The notes: generated from the sequence alone by a model not told the origin. Positions 13,225 to 24,705 are shown, counted from the first letter of the stretch. The stretch is 64,000 bases of DNA from Liolophura sinensis (GCF_032854445.1 NC_088301.1:26584402-26648401); one strand, 5' to 3'. Translations and numbers: made by a program.

Positions 13225-14678
13225 CCTATCTGTGCCTCAATATGTCCTCCGTTCTGTAGTATGGGTGGCAAAGGAGGGGGGTGGGGCTGGTCATGGGTGA
13301 TAAAAACTATACGTAAACAGCAAGATGGCACACCGTTCTGTAGAAATAGTGGAGACAATGGGATGGTAAAACGTCTACGTCTACCATAAGATGGCCTCCG
13401 TTCTGTAGGATGGGGGCTACTGCACGCTAAAAATTGCACGTCGGCCTCAACATGACCTCCGTTCTGCAGGATGGGGGCTACTGCAGGCTAAAAATTGCAC
13501 GTCGGCCTCAACATGACCTCCGTTCTGCAGGATGGGGGCTATGGCATGCTAAAAATTGCACGTCAGTCTCAACATGACCCCCGATCTGTAGGATAGGGGC
13601 TATGGCATGCTAAAAATTGCACTTCGGCCTAAACATGACCTCCGTTCTGCAGGATGGGGGCTATTGCATGCTAAAAATTGCACGTCCGCCTGAACATGAC
13701 CTTTGTTCTGCAGGATAGGGGCTATGGCATGCTTAAAATTGCACGTCCGCCTGAACATGACCTCCGTTCTGCAGGATGGGGCTATTGCATGCTAAAAATT
13801 GCACGTCCGCCTGAACATGACCTCCGTTCTGCAGGATGGGGGCTATTGCATGCTTAAAATTGCACGTCCGCCTAAACATGACCTCTGTTCTGTAGGATGG
13901 GGGCTATTGCATGCTAAAAATTGCACTTCGGCCTAAACATGACCTCCGTTCTGCAGGATGGGGGCTATTGCATGCTAAAAATTGCACGTCCGCCTGAACA
14001 TGACCTTTGTTCTGCAGGATAGAGGCTATGGCATGCTTAAAATTGCACGTCCGCCTGAACATGACCTCCGTTCTGCAGGATGGGGGCTATTGCATGCTAA
14101 AAATTGCACGTCCGCCTGAACATGACCTCCGTTCTGCAGGATGGGGGCTATTGCATGCTTAAAATTGCACGTCCGCCTAAACATGACCTCTGTTCTGTAG
14201 GATGGGGGCTATTGCATGCTAAAAATGGCATTTCGGCCTAAACATGACCTTTGTTCTGCAGGGTGGGGGCTATTACATGCTTAAAATTGCACGTCCGCCT
14301 AAACATGACCTCTGTTCTGTAGGATGGGGGCTATTGCATGCTAAAAATGGCATTTCGGCCTAAACATGACCTCTGTTCTGTAGGATGGGGGCTATTGCAT
14401 GCTAAAAATGGCATTTCGGCCTCAACATGACCTCCGTTCTGCAGGATGGGGGCTATGACATGCTAAAAATTGTACGTCCGCCTCAACATGGCCACCGTTC
14501 TGTAGAATCAGTGAAGACCATGAAATGATGAAACTCGTACGTTTACCGCAAGATGGCCACCCTTCTGTAGGGCGGGGGGCATAGAATGCTAAAAACTACA
14601 AGTCGGCGTCAAGTTTGCCCCTCCCCCCCCCTTTTTTTTGTAGAATAGGGTTCATGGCATGCTAAAAATTGCACTTCG
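13225..14678. repeat. 61-bp satellite with a five-monomer higher-order repeat
   Basis: About 18 head-to-tail copies of a 61-bp unit containing 'gttctgcaggatgggggcta' and 'gcatgctaaaaattgcacg'. Units at both edges (before about 13385 and after about 14490) are longer and more diverged, as expected at satellite margins. Bases 13622-13925 and 13926-14231 repeat the same order of five distinguishable monomers, a higher-order unit of about 305 bp. Open frames inside it are by-products of the repeat. Confidence 0.93.
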
Positions 14679-15257
14679 AAAAGATTGTTTCATTTCCCTT
14701 GGTTAGAAATTTCTTCCACACTTGTTGGCAGGGACTCGCGTCAAGGGCATTATTTCGACTCGGAATCGTTCAGTAAAGAATAGTAAACCAAAGAAAATGT
14801 TTACCCGAAACAACAAAGGCGGTCCTTTAAGTATCAGAGTTCATGTGTTCTAAACGGATATACAATCTGTTTTTTCTTTTTTCTTTTATAATATCCCCAA
14901 ACGAGCTTGAAAGGCATATCAACGAATTACCTTGCCAGCGGCTATTGCAACAAACAGATGTGGCAAATGGAAAACAATAGCAGCAAGCCAAAAATAGCAA
15001 GGATACATTTAAAGGCAATCTGAAAAAATAAACATTCAAAGAAAAGCTGATCATGATAAAATTTACAAAGCTATGTTGACATGTGAGATGTTAGCTTGAA
15101 AGGGAAAGGTTTTTTTTAAATTACACATAGCGGAGAATTTTAATGAAACTCGTTTAAGTAATTGAGGTACAAATCATATATTAATAAATCTGTTAGGTCG
15201 AGTCTATATGTGACACGTTCACCTTCAAATACAAACCTAAAACAATATAGAAATTAT

Positions 15258-15380
15258 TTTTTATTGGATTGGTGTTAATACGGTGTCCTGGAGAACCTTG
15301 AGCTTAATTTATGCCCTTATGTTTATGGGTGGAGGAACCCGGAGTGACCGGAGTAAACTGGATTCGAACCTGAAACTTCA
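15258..15380 (-). repeat. SINE with a V/Nin-DC-like core, distinct from the main family
   Basis: The minus strand reads a B-box-like 'ggttcgaatcc', then a core 'tactccggtcactccgggtt', then 'cctccaccc', and ends in 'aacaccaatccaat'. The layout matches the main SINE but the body differs. Confidence 0.55.
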
Positions 15381-15397
15381 CTGCTCAGGGATTGATA

Positions 15398-15710
15398 GAG
15401 TGAGTGAGTGCTTGGGGTTTAACGTCGTACTTAACAATTTTTCAGTCATATAACGACAACGAAATCCTTAGAGTGCATTTAATGAGCCTAATTGCTGCAG
15501 GACGGATTTCCACCGCTCTTTTATCTAGTGCTGCTTCCCTGAGACGCCTTACCAAAGGCAAGTAAGCTGTCCTGCCCGAGCCATTATACTGATACGGGTC
15601 AACCAGTCGTTACACTATCCCCTTTACGCTGAACGCCAAGCGAGGAAGTTACAACTTCCTCTTTTAAGGTCTTAGGAGTGACTCGATCCAGGATTGACCC
15701 TGGAACTACC
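15398..15710. repeat. Mollusc-type 'gagtgagtgagtg' dispersed element
   Basis: Starts 'gagtgagtgagtgcttgggg', continues with 'tttaacgtcgtacttaac', and ends 'gattgaccctggaactacc' beside an (AT)n tract. From memory this resembles a repeat often seen in bivalve and gastropod genomic clones. The tRNA-like 3' end suggests a SINE on the minus strand. Confidence 0.6.

Positions 15711-15711
<1 letters not shown>

Positions 15712-15795
<84 letters not shown>
15712..15795. repeat. (AT)n microsatellite
   Basis: About 42 uninterrupted dinucleotides directly joined to the element at 15398-15710. It produces spurious Tyr-Ile frames on both strands. Confidence 0.97.
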
Positions 15796-15798
<3 letters not shown>

Positions 15799-17187
15799 CT
15801 AATGGTTCCTCGTCGTGTTAAATTGTTAAACATACATACACATGTACTTACCCAAGCATACGTACGTGCATACATACATACATACAAACGCAAGAACATA
15901 TACACTTACGTACATACATGCAAAGAGCATAATACTTCATCTAAATGAGTCAAAAGGGCCTGTTGACGGCAAATATGGACAGAGCATTCACGATCTCTGA
16001 CGATTTGTGTCACACTGGTAGATAATTTCGCGAGGCTAGGGGCGTGTGAGCTGTCACGTTTATAACATCAGAATGGTGCTTTCTTCATGGATTGAAATCA
16101 AAAAGCGACTGAGTGTGTCCGAATTTTATGCTCTCCTAACCAAACATGAGTTTTAGGCAAATAATACAGGGCGTTAAGCCACAATCATTCATTCATTTAT
16201 TTATTCAAATGAATGCAAAACCGGTCGAATTTTATACTGACACAGCCAAAAGTACGATAGGTCAAAAGAATACGGAAAATCTACGAACGAGACAAATGCG
16301 CTGAAACCTTAGATCAGCGGCCAAATCCATACTATACATGTAATAAATAATGGAATTATTGTTATTTTTACCCACGGGCAAGGCAGTGTATCTTTCGTGT
16401 AATAGACTTAAACACTCACCACAATATTAATCTAATGGTATATATTTCACCCATAACTTATATATTCTAAAAATAACACAAATTCAGAGCTGAAGTTAAG
16501 CTTCATTCATTAAGCAATTGGTGTCTACTTGATTGTCAGTTTAAATTATTTCGGCCATTTATGCATCAGGCGGTACAGCATATGAATCGCTATCTGGCAC
16601 CTTCGCAAGAATCGGAGGGGACGCAAACCAACACTGAATCAGTTAAATACGGTGTTAAACAACGAACAACACATCTCAATCAACACAGGCGGATCGGGAC
16701 AATGCCACGGGAGACAACTCCCTGGCAGTTCAATAAGAGTCCAACAAAGAACCTATATGAACAGCGTGTTATCAGCAAGCACAGGGGAATACAAACGGCG
16801 CGTCGTTCTTCAGTAAATTAAGTTCCCAAGGACGCAGGGTGTATCGAAATTAGCCAGTCAAAAATCGAGGGAAATGCCTTTGGGGATAGCAAATTAGCTC
16901 GCTGGTTATACACTTTCTAGCCTTGCCTACAAATATTGCTGTGGAAATCTGAGAGGGGTTCGGCTGATAATGGCGACCCTGGCCCGCAAGAGGATCTCTA
17001 CACAATTACTAGGCTGGCCGGGAAACAATATCCTTGCCTCAATTAACCGAGGCATAGCTGTACGTGTGAAATTGTTTCATGTTATAAAAGTACAGTCTCC
17101 ACAAATTCTCATGTACCCGGAATTTTCCGCCAGCTGTAGATCGCATGAAATATAAAAGAAAATCGCATGAAATGTAAAACAGGTTCC

Positions 17188-17290
17188 GTAGCATAGCTAA
17201 TTAACACCAGAGCTGGTGGCGACAGTGTGACAATTGGTAAATGGTCACACGTAACCGGTGAAATCCGGTCTCTTGTCAGTGGGGAGCCTT
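17188..17290 (-). repeat. Family-2 dispersed repeat fragment
   Basis: Contains 'gcgacagtgtgacaattggt' followed by 'cacacgtaaccggtgaaatc', the reverse complement of the family-2 block found at 45.1 and 45.5 kb. Confidence 0.75.
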
Positions 17291-17395
17291 TGTGATGACG
17301 ATGTGGGGCAAACTGGTGACGTATTACTCATCTTTTACAAGATAATTAATAATTGTCAGTCCGGTTTGGGACCGAGTGGCAACTATGCGGGAAAA

Positions 17396-17650
17396 GGTAC
17401 CTAAACGTTTAATCCAAATATGCATTTAACTTACTATTTGATCTCTATGAAACCTCTACTTGTACAACATCTCATGACGTCATCTGTGGTCAGAGAGAGG
17501 TCAAACCGTAGTATTAATCATAGGTACCTAAACGTTTGCTTCAAATATGCATTTAACTTACTCTTCAATCTCTATGAAACATCTATTTGAACAACATCTC
17601 ATAGCGTCATATGTGGTCAGAGAGAGGTCAAACCGTAGTATTAATCAAAA
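17396..17650. repeat. 127-bp tandem duplication
   Basis: Two adjacent copies, each starting 'ggtacctaaacgttt' and ending 'ccgtagtattaatca'. Starts are at 17396 and 17523. The copies differ at scattered positions. Confidence 0.92.
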
Positions 17651-18750
17651 TCATCGTTTCAATACACACAATGAGTGAAACAACCAACTTTCCTTCCCAA
17701 AAAATACCGCAGGCAAGGACCAACCGTAAATGGGCTGGGAGTGCTGGTGTTTTGCCGCATGTAGGGGGCAAGTCAGTCTAGGGAACGACTTCTAGACCTG
17801 ATTTCCGTGAGATTTATAGGAATTATGTTATGGAAGCTCCCTTGAGTTGAGTTCAACTATCCCACGAACTTTTGCGAAAACTTATCCGGCGGTCTTTTTA
17901 CTTCTCATATAATAAAATCTTGCAAAGAGAGTAAATATGGACGAAGTGTCCAGAATCTCTCCGGTTCTGTTTTATGAATATGTCTTATCTTGCTTAACCC
18001 AGGGTGAGGTGTTGAATATATGAATCGTGATGAACAAGATCGCCCTGTTGGATATACGACCAGTTGCAATCAAAGTGCAAGTGAGATACACAACGTTGAG
18101 TAAGGACAACTTCCATACCAATAGACGATCGGTATATATGTACGTCTGTTACGATGCTTAGATTTAGTTGCAATGCAACGAGCTTATTAATAACAGAGAC
18201 CTTTACTGCCTTTCGTTACCTAAGGGCATATTTTCCCATTCTTCATATTTCGTATTAGAAATCAAATCCGTCTACAAAACTCTTATATAACGTTTGTAGA
18301 CAAAGTTTGCCTAACCCACAAAGTTACACAACTGCATGTAGTGCACCAGTTGAACTGCCCCCTTGCTATATGCTATATCCTTACCACGTATATTTTGCGA
18401 AGTACCGTACACCTTTTGAATAATATAACGTTTTGTATGGATCGGTATGCTGGGAAATTGCAGGGCAAAACGCCATTTTGTCAAGAACGACATGAGATAT
18501 AAGAATAGTGCTGTAAATCTTCAACCTTTTTCAACCACTAAAGCACTTTTTTCAATAGAAATTATGTATATAATTATTATGAAAATGATGCTAAAATGAT
18601 TTGTTTATGTCATCAAAGATGCATGCTCCGCCGAACTGGGCAAATTATTTCTCTACACCCCATAGCTCTCAGAATGTTTCAAAATATTGGTTTGCAGAGG
18701 CGGTTGAATAGTTTGAAGAATTAGGGTAAGTACAACGTAAGATTACCTAC

Positions 18751-19793
18751 CTTAGGATCATATATATTTTGATAATGATGTCCCGACGATTTGCCGGCGA
18801 TGAAGGAAGCCATGTTGGCCGTATAACTGGCGATAATAAAAATACAGGCAAAAGCCCAAAAGTTTTGCATCACTTTGCTAGGCCAAGCTTTCGGTGATTT
18901 CGTTTTCACCGTGTGGCCGAAAAGAATTGAATATACCATAGTCACACCGGAAGCTAATGTATAATTCTGCTTCCGCTTTCTACCCCACGGATTGAGACCG
19001 AAGGGGCTGTTCCATTCAAAGAACGCCATTGTTATAGCGGCTGTTGTGGCACTTAAGATTATAGCGAACCAAACTTCGATTGAAAATGGTTCCAAAAAGG
19101 CATGCATTTGTGTGTCTTTTCCCCGATCGGCTACGAGCACAGAAAATCTGGAGAAAAAATAGGGATCTGTGAAGTCTATAGCCATGGCCCTCGGCCTGGT
19201 GATGCTCATTGCGGCCACAGCCATGTGCGCCGTGCCGTCAATCAGTTCACGCACCATACCGTTTCCACTCTCCACGCACTTCCGCCCCGTATGTTTTGTC
19301 CGCTACCAGGTAGAGAGTGAACTCGAAATCCAAGTCTTGCGCCAGCTCGTTCAAGAGGTCGATTGTCAACCCGCGACAGCAACGCACCTCGTACTGATTA
19401 CTCTCGTTGAAAATGCCGTTCTCGTAATCGTGCATGATGGCAATAAGGCGATCTTTATCTTTGGTTGTCACATTTAAACATGGCGTCTCTCCATAGCAGC
19501 GCCGATAGTCGCGATGTGGTAGCTCCACCATCACGAACGGTTTCACAGGGTTGGTCACTACGCGGTAGCGACGCTTTTTCTCTTTGCCAAAAGGGTCCAC
19601 GTAATACTTCCCTGGCCAGACGATATGACTCAGTTTCACCTGATCACCCTTGATGAATCCTACGTCTTTCCATTCCCGACGTCGGTTCTCCTTCGTTAGA
19701 GTTTTGATCTTGAACTTTGACAAGACGAGTGCCCCGTCCTCGTCAAACATAAGAGGTCCAGACTCACCCGGAAACTTGGTGTGTAATAATGCT
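18751..19793 (-). CDS. GRIN3: NMDA receptor GluN3-like, large exon: linker, S1, M1, pore, M3 (carries a +1 frameshift)
   Basis: A 1043-nt exon with acceptor TTCCAG (19795-19794 are AG) and donor GTAGGT. In order it encodes the ATD-S1 linker; S1 with 'PFVMVELP', a C-x5-C pair (CYGETPC) and a CC pair (RCCRGLTIDLL) that normally form S1 disulfides; 'DGTAHMAV'; 'MSITRPRAMAIDF', with the ligand-binding Arg; M1; 'EWNSPFGLNPWGRKR'; the pore loop 'YSILFGHTVKTKSP'; and M3 with the gate 'SYTANMASF'. It ends '..NIYDPK'. 'EWxSPFGLxPxGRxR', the C-x5-C spacing and Gly at the pore N site all favour GluN3 over GluN1 or GluN2. NxT/S sites lie at 'NVTT' and 'NESN'. The AAA at 19262-19264 has one base too many: the frame stops at 19249-19247, while the conserved frame resumes at once as 'NGMVRELIDG'. 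Without that base the exon phases agree with both neighbours. Confidence 0.93.
19262..19264 (-). other. GRIN3: Single-base insertion in an A-run causing a frameshift
   Basis: The minus strand reads GAGTGGAAACGGTATGG, where the family motif '(E/T)WNGM(V/I)' would need one A fewer. Upstream reading gives 'GEWKRYGA' and a stop. Downstream, the +1 frame continues the receptor for over 170 residues. It could be a sequencing or assembly indel, an allele, or an early pseudogene lesion. Confidence 0.85.
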
Positions 19794-20082
19794 CTGGAAC
19801 AAAATCATGAAGATAATTAGTCTTCGCAGTGATATGATGCACAGATTTTTTGATTATATACACATAACTGATGTATCCGTCCATAAATGTATTTAAAAGG
19901 CTAACCGATTTCATTATTTTAATCCATGTCGATGCTGAAAAAGACTATAAATTTTCTTTCAAGCAGAAAAAATTGCATGTGTATAAGTTGGCCTGTTTCT
20001 TTTCAACTATGTGGCCTTTCATTTAATTTCAAAGCTATAAACTTATAAAATGATCAGTAAATACAGATGTAAACATGTTTGA

Positions 20083-20300
20083 TGGCCCTCGCTGACCCAT
20101 TCGTCTAACGGGTTAGTCTCGCCGCAACGAAATGGCCACTGATCAATGAGGTGGCAGACTCGAATACAGCTTTCACCAGTAGGGGTGTGGAGAAGGGTTG
20201 CCTCGTATCTATAGCGAAGGGGAATGGTTTTACACCCATAACTTGGGTTTTCCTAAATTGAAAACACCAATCATCAAGTACATTATTAAAAATAAATAAA
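20083..20300 (+). repeat. tRNA-derived SINE-like element, another type
   Basis: Head 'gccctcgctgacccattcgt' has an A-box-like 'acgggttagtctcg', then a B-box-like 'agactcgaatac'. The 3' end is 'aaaacaccaatcatcaagta' plus an A-rich tail, similar to the tail of the main SINE. Confidence 0.5.
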
Positions 20301-20384
20301 ATAACTCATTAATTTCACAAATAAATGATGTTGCTTGCTGGTGTATTATGTATTTGACAGAATGAAAAATCGTCTACGGTATAC

Positions 20385-20975
20385 TGCTAAAAGAAGACTG
20401 TTGTCAAGATACTGCTACAAGAAGACAGGTGTCAGTGCACTGCTACAAGAAGACAGGTGTTATGCTAGAAGAAGACTGGTGTCAGTATAATGCAAGAACC
20501 AGGCAGGTGTCCAGTATAATGCTACAAGAAGACAGGTGTCAGTGTACTGCTACAAGAAGACAGGTGTCAGTGTACTACTACAAGAAGACTGGTATCAGTA
20601 TACAGCTACAAGAAGACAGATGTCAGTGTACTACTATAAGAAGTCAGGTTTCAGTGTACCACTAACAAGAAGACTGGTGTCAGTATAATGCTACAAGAAG
20701 ACAGGTGTCAGTGTACTACTACAAGAAGACACGTGTCAGTGTACTACTAAAAGAAGACTGGTGTCAGTATAATGGTACAAGAAAACAGGTGTCAGTATAA
20801 TGCTACAAGAAGACTGGTGTCAGCATAATGCTACAAGAAGACTGGTGTCAGTAAAATGATACAAGAAGACTGGTGTCAGTACAATGCTACAAGAAGACTT
20901 GTGTCAATACACTGCTACAAGAATACTGGTATCAAGAAGACGGGTGTCAGTAAAATGCTAAAAGAAGACGCCAAT
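20385..20975. repeat. 28-bp minisatellite
   Basis: About 20 copies of 'tgctacaagaagacaggtgt' plus 'cagtgtac', with substitutions and small indels. The period is not a multiple of three, so frames are short. Confidence 0.93.
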
Positions 20976-21214
20976 GTGACCTGAACAAGCACCCAAAACA
21001 AGCCAACTGACAAAAATTGCAGGCCCCTAACGATTTGCCTTAGTTTTCAAATCAGTTGAAATCCTCTACAGTTTATATTGAACTGTAGCTACAACGTATT
21101 GGTACAAGCGGTGTTAAGGCCTTTAGTGTTGTGCTACTCCAATCTGCCACCACATGACATAGCATTTTTACAAATAACAAAACAGCTTGTGGCGCATACG
21201 TTCGTATGGGGAAA

Positions 21215-22255
21215 GGCTTAGTATGCATGCTCGTGTGGAGGAGTTTGGTATACACCATCGTGTAGAGGAGATCGATATATACCATATTGTAGAGGAGATT
21301 GGTATACATCATCGTGCAGAGGAGTTTGGTATACATCACTGTGTACAGGAGTTTGGTATACATCACTGTGTACAGGAGTTTGGTATACATCATTGTGTAC
21401 AGGAGTTTGGTATCCACTATCGTGTGGAGAAGTTTTGTATACACCTTCGTGTGGAGGACTTTGGTATACACCATCGTGTGGAGGAATTTGATATGCACCA
21501 GCGTGTAGAGGAGTTTGGTATACCTCACTGTGTACAGGAGTTTGGTATACATCATTGTGTACAGGAGTTTGGTATCCACTATCGTGTGGAGAAGTTTTGT
21601 ATACACCTTCGTGTGGAGGACTTTGGTAAACACCATCGTGTGGAGGAGTTTGGTATGCACCATCGTGTAGAGGAGTTTGGTATACCTCACTGTGTACAGG
21701 AGTTTGGTATACATCACTGTGTACAGGAGTTTGGTATACATCATTGTGTACAGGAGTTTGGTATCCGCTATCGTGTGGAGAAGTTTTGTATACACCTTCG
21801 TGTGGAGGAATTTGATATGCACCATCGTGTAGAGGAGTTTGGTATACATCACTGTGTACAGGAGTTTGGTATACATCATTGTGTAGAGGAGTTTGGTATA
21901 CACCATCGTGCAGAAGAGTTTGGTATACATCATCGTGTAGAGGAGTTTGGTATCCACTATCGTGTGGAGAAGTTTTGTATACACCTTCGTGTGGAGGACT
22001 TTGGTAAACACCATTGTGTGGAGAAGTTTGGTATGCACCATCGTGTAGAGGAGTTTGGTATACATCATCGTGTGGAGGAGTTCGGTATACACACAACAGG
22101 TATAGAGGAGTTTGGTATCCACTATCGTGTGGAGAAGTTTTGTATACACCTTCGTGTGGAGGACTTTCGTATACATCATCGTGTAGAGGAGCGGTATGCA
22201 CCATCGTGTAGAAGAGTTTGGTATACATCATCGTGTAGAGGAGTTTGGTATATTC
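21215..22255. repeat. 27-bp minisatellite with 6-7-monomer higher-order repeats
   Basis: About 38 copies of a unit like 'gtgtagaggagtttggtata' plus 'catcatc'. A marked variant ('tatccactatcgtgtggaga') recurs at 21411, 21573, 21762, 21951 and 22116, spaced 162, 189, 189 and 165 bp, so blocks of 6 or 7 monomers have been copied as units. Because 27 is a multiple of three, frames of over 330 codons stay open on both strands (for example the nonamer VEEFGIHHR on plus). They have no signal peptide, no splice context and sit inside an intron, so they are not annotated as genes. Confidence 0.94.
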
Positions 22256-23880
22256 TTGTGTAGAGGTGTTGGATATATTCTTGTGTTAAGGAGTTCGGTA
22301 TATTCTTGTGTAAAGGAGTTCGGTACATTCTTGTGTAGAGGAGTTTAGTATTTTATTGTGTAGAGGCGTTTGGTACATTCTTGTGCAGAATAGCTCGGTA
22401 TATTCTTATGTAGAAAAGCTCGGTATATTCTTGTGTTAAAGAGTTTGGTATATTCTTGTGTAGATGAGTTTGGTATATTGTTGTGTAGAGGAGTTTGGTA
22501 TACACAATCGTGTGGAAGAGGTCGGTATTCACACAACACGTGCAGAGGAGTTGGTATACATCATCGTGTGGAAGAGTTCGGTATACACACAAAGCGTGTA
22601 GAGGAGTTTGGTATGCACCATCGTGTAGAGGAGTTTGGTATACATCACTGAGTACAGGAGTTTGGTATACATCATTGTGTAGAGGAGTTTGGTATACACC
22701 ATCATGTGGAGGACTTTGGTAAACACCATCGTGTTGGGGAGTTTGGTATACACCATCGTGTGGAGGAGTTCGGTAAACACCATCGTGTAGAGGAGTTCGG
22801 TATACACCATCGTGTAGAGGAGTTTGGTATACATCATCGTGAAAAGGAGTTGGGTATATTCTTGTGTAAAGGGGTTCGATACATTCTTGTGTAAAGGAGT
22901 TTAGTATATTATTGTGTAGAGGAGTTCAGTATATTCTTGTGTAGATGAGTTTGGTATATTGTTGTGTAGAGGAGTTTGGAATATTCTTGTGTTAAGGAGT
23001 TTAGTAAGTTCTTGTGTGAAGGAGTTTGGTATACATCAGTGTGTACAGGAGTTTGGTATACATCATCGTGTAGAGGAGTTTGGTATACACCATTGTGTAA
23101 AGGAGTTGGGTCTATTCGTGTGAAGATGAGTTTGGTATATTCTTGTGTAGAGGAGTTGAGTATATACTTGTGTAGAGAAGTTCAGTATATTCTTGTGTGA
23201 AGGAGTTTGGTATATTCTTGTGTAGAGAAGTTCGGTATTTTCTTGTGTGAAGGAGTTTGGAATATTCTTGTGTAGAGAAGTTCGGTATTTTCTTGTGTGA
23301 AGGAGTTTGGTATATTCTTGTGTAGAGGAGTTCGGTATTTTCTTGTGTAGAGAAGTTCAGTATATTTTTGTGTGGAGGAGTTCGGTTTATTCTTCTGTTA
23401 AGGAGTTTGGTATATTTTTGTGTAGAAGAGTTCGGTATGTTTTTGTGTAGATGCATTTGGACGTTCTTGTGTAGAGGAGTTGGATATATACTTGTTAAGA
23501 GGAGTTTGGTATATTCTTGTGTTAAGGAGTTTGGTATATTCTTGTGTAGAGGAGTTCGGTATATTTTTGTGTAGAGAAGTTCAGTATATTTTTGTGTAGA
23601 GGAGTTAGGTATATTCTTCTGTTAAGGAGTTTGGTATATTTTTGTGTGGAAGAGTTTGGTATATTTTTGTGTAGATGAGTTTGTTATATTCTTATGTTAA
23701 TGAGTTTGGAATATTCTTATGTTAATGAGTTTGGAATATTCTTGTGTAGAGGTGTTGGATATATTCTTGTGTTAAGGAGTTCGGTATATTCTTGTGTTAA
23801 GGAGTTCGGGATAATCTTGTGTAGAGGAATTGGGTATATATTCTCGTTTATAGTGGGTTTGTATATATTCTTGTGTTGAG
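22256..23880. repeat. 25-bp minisatellite with an embedded 27-bp block
   Basis: The unit shortens to 25 bp ('ggtatattcttgtgtagagg' plus 'agttc'). The 27-bp form returns at about 22495-22850 and briefly near 23030-23100. It is clearly related to the neighbouring 27-bp array. Confidence 0.9.
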
Positions 23881-24540
23881 CTTTTTGGTACATATTCTTG
23901 TGCAGTGGGTTTTGTATATATTCTCGTGTATATTGGGCTTTTTAGGCATTCTTGTATGAAGGGGTTTGATACATATTCTCTTGGGGAGTGTTTGGGATAT
24001 ATACTCTTGTGTATAGTGTTTTTTACGCATTCTTGTATGAAGGGGTTTGGTACATATTCTCTTGTGGAGAGTTTGGGGTATATATTCTCGTGTATAGTGT
24101 TTTTTAAGCATTCTTGTATGAAGGGGTTTGGTACATATTCTCTTGTGGAGAGTTTGGGATATATGCTCTTGTGTATAGTGTTTTTTAAGCATTCTTGTAT
24201 GAAGGGGTTTGGTACATATTCTCTTGTGGAGGGTTTGGTGTATATATTCTCGTGTATAGTGTTTTTTACGCATTCTTGTATGAAGGGGTTTGGTACATAT
24301 TCTCTTGTGGAGGGTTTGGTGTATATATTTTCGTGTATAGTGTTTTTTAAGCATTCTTGTATGAAGGGGTTTGGTACATATTCTCTTGTGGAGAGTTTGG
24401 GATATATACTCTTGTGTATAGTGTTTTTTAAGCATTCTTGTATGAAGGGGTTTGGTACATATTCCCTTGTGGAGGGTTTGGTGTATAATCTCGTGTAGAG
24501 GGGTTTGTTGTACATTCTCTTGTTGAGGGGTTTCGAGGAA
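23881..24540. repeat. 81-bp array: three fused 27-bp units
   Basis: The block 'cattcttgtatgaaggggtt' starts at 23947, 24028, 24109, 24190, 24271, 24352 and 24433, each exactly 81 bp apart. Each 81-mer splits into three 27-bp pieces resembling the minisatellite next door. The 197-codon plus and 280-codon minus frames here are 27-residue echoes of this period. Confidence 0.93.
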
Positions 24541-24705
24541 CTTATTGCTGTGCCATACATAATCATTTGTTGTAGAAATACAACAATTTTATTGTACACA
24601 CTTGCGGGAGTCAAACGTGAAGATGAAGCTTGTATATCTGTGACTCTAGCAAACTTCTTGTATTCGGACTTGCATATCTGTCGTCTTATTCATTGTGGGA
24701 TTATA

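Larger units (their letters stand above)
6869..18750 (-). other. 11.9-kb intron of the GluN3-like gene
   Basis: It is bounded by donor GTAGGT (18750-18749) and acceptor AG (6870-6869). The exons on both sides are in phase 0. Contents are annotated separately: a V-like SINE inside an older repeat, a C-run near 8341, small tandem repeats, a 61-bp satellite, two more SINE-like elements, an (AT)n run and a 127-bp duplication. The other stretches, including an unmatched 133-codon frame at 10141-10542, show nothing I can support. Confidence 0.8.

Noticed and set aside
13225-14678. CRISPR-like array
   Set aside because: Monomers are contiguous with no unique spacers, and the host is a eukaryote. 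It is a satellite.
19102-19653. Plus-strand frames opposite the large receptor exon
   Set aside because: They are antisense shadows of the conserved minus-strand exon.
21187-22263. 358-codon plus frame and overlapping 337-368-codon minus frames as repeat-protein genes
   Set aside because: They arise from a 27-bp tandem unit without stops, overlap one another on both strands and lie in the receptor intron.
23772-24614. 280-codon minus and 197-codon plus frames
   Set aside because: An 81-bp tandem period explains both. No domain, signal peptide or splice evidence.
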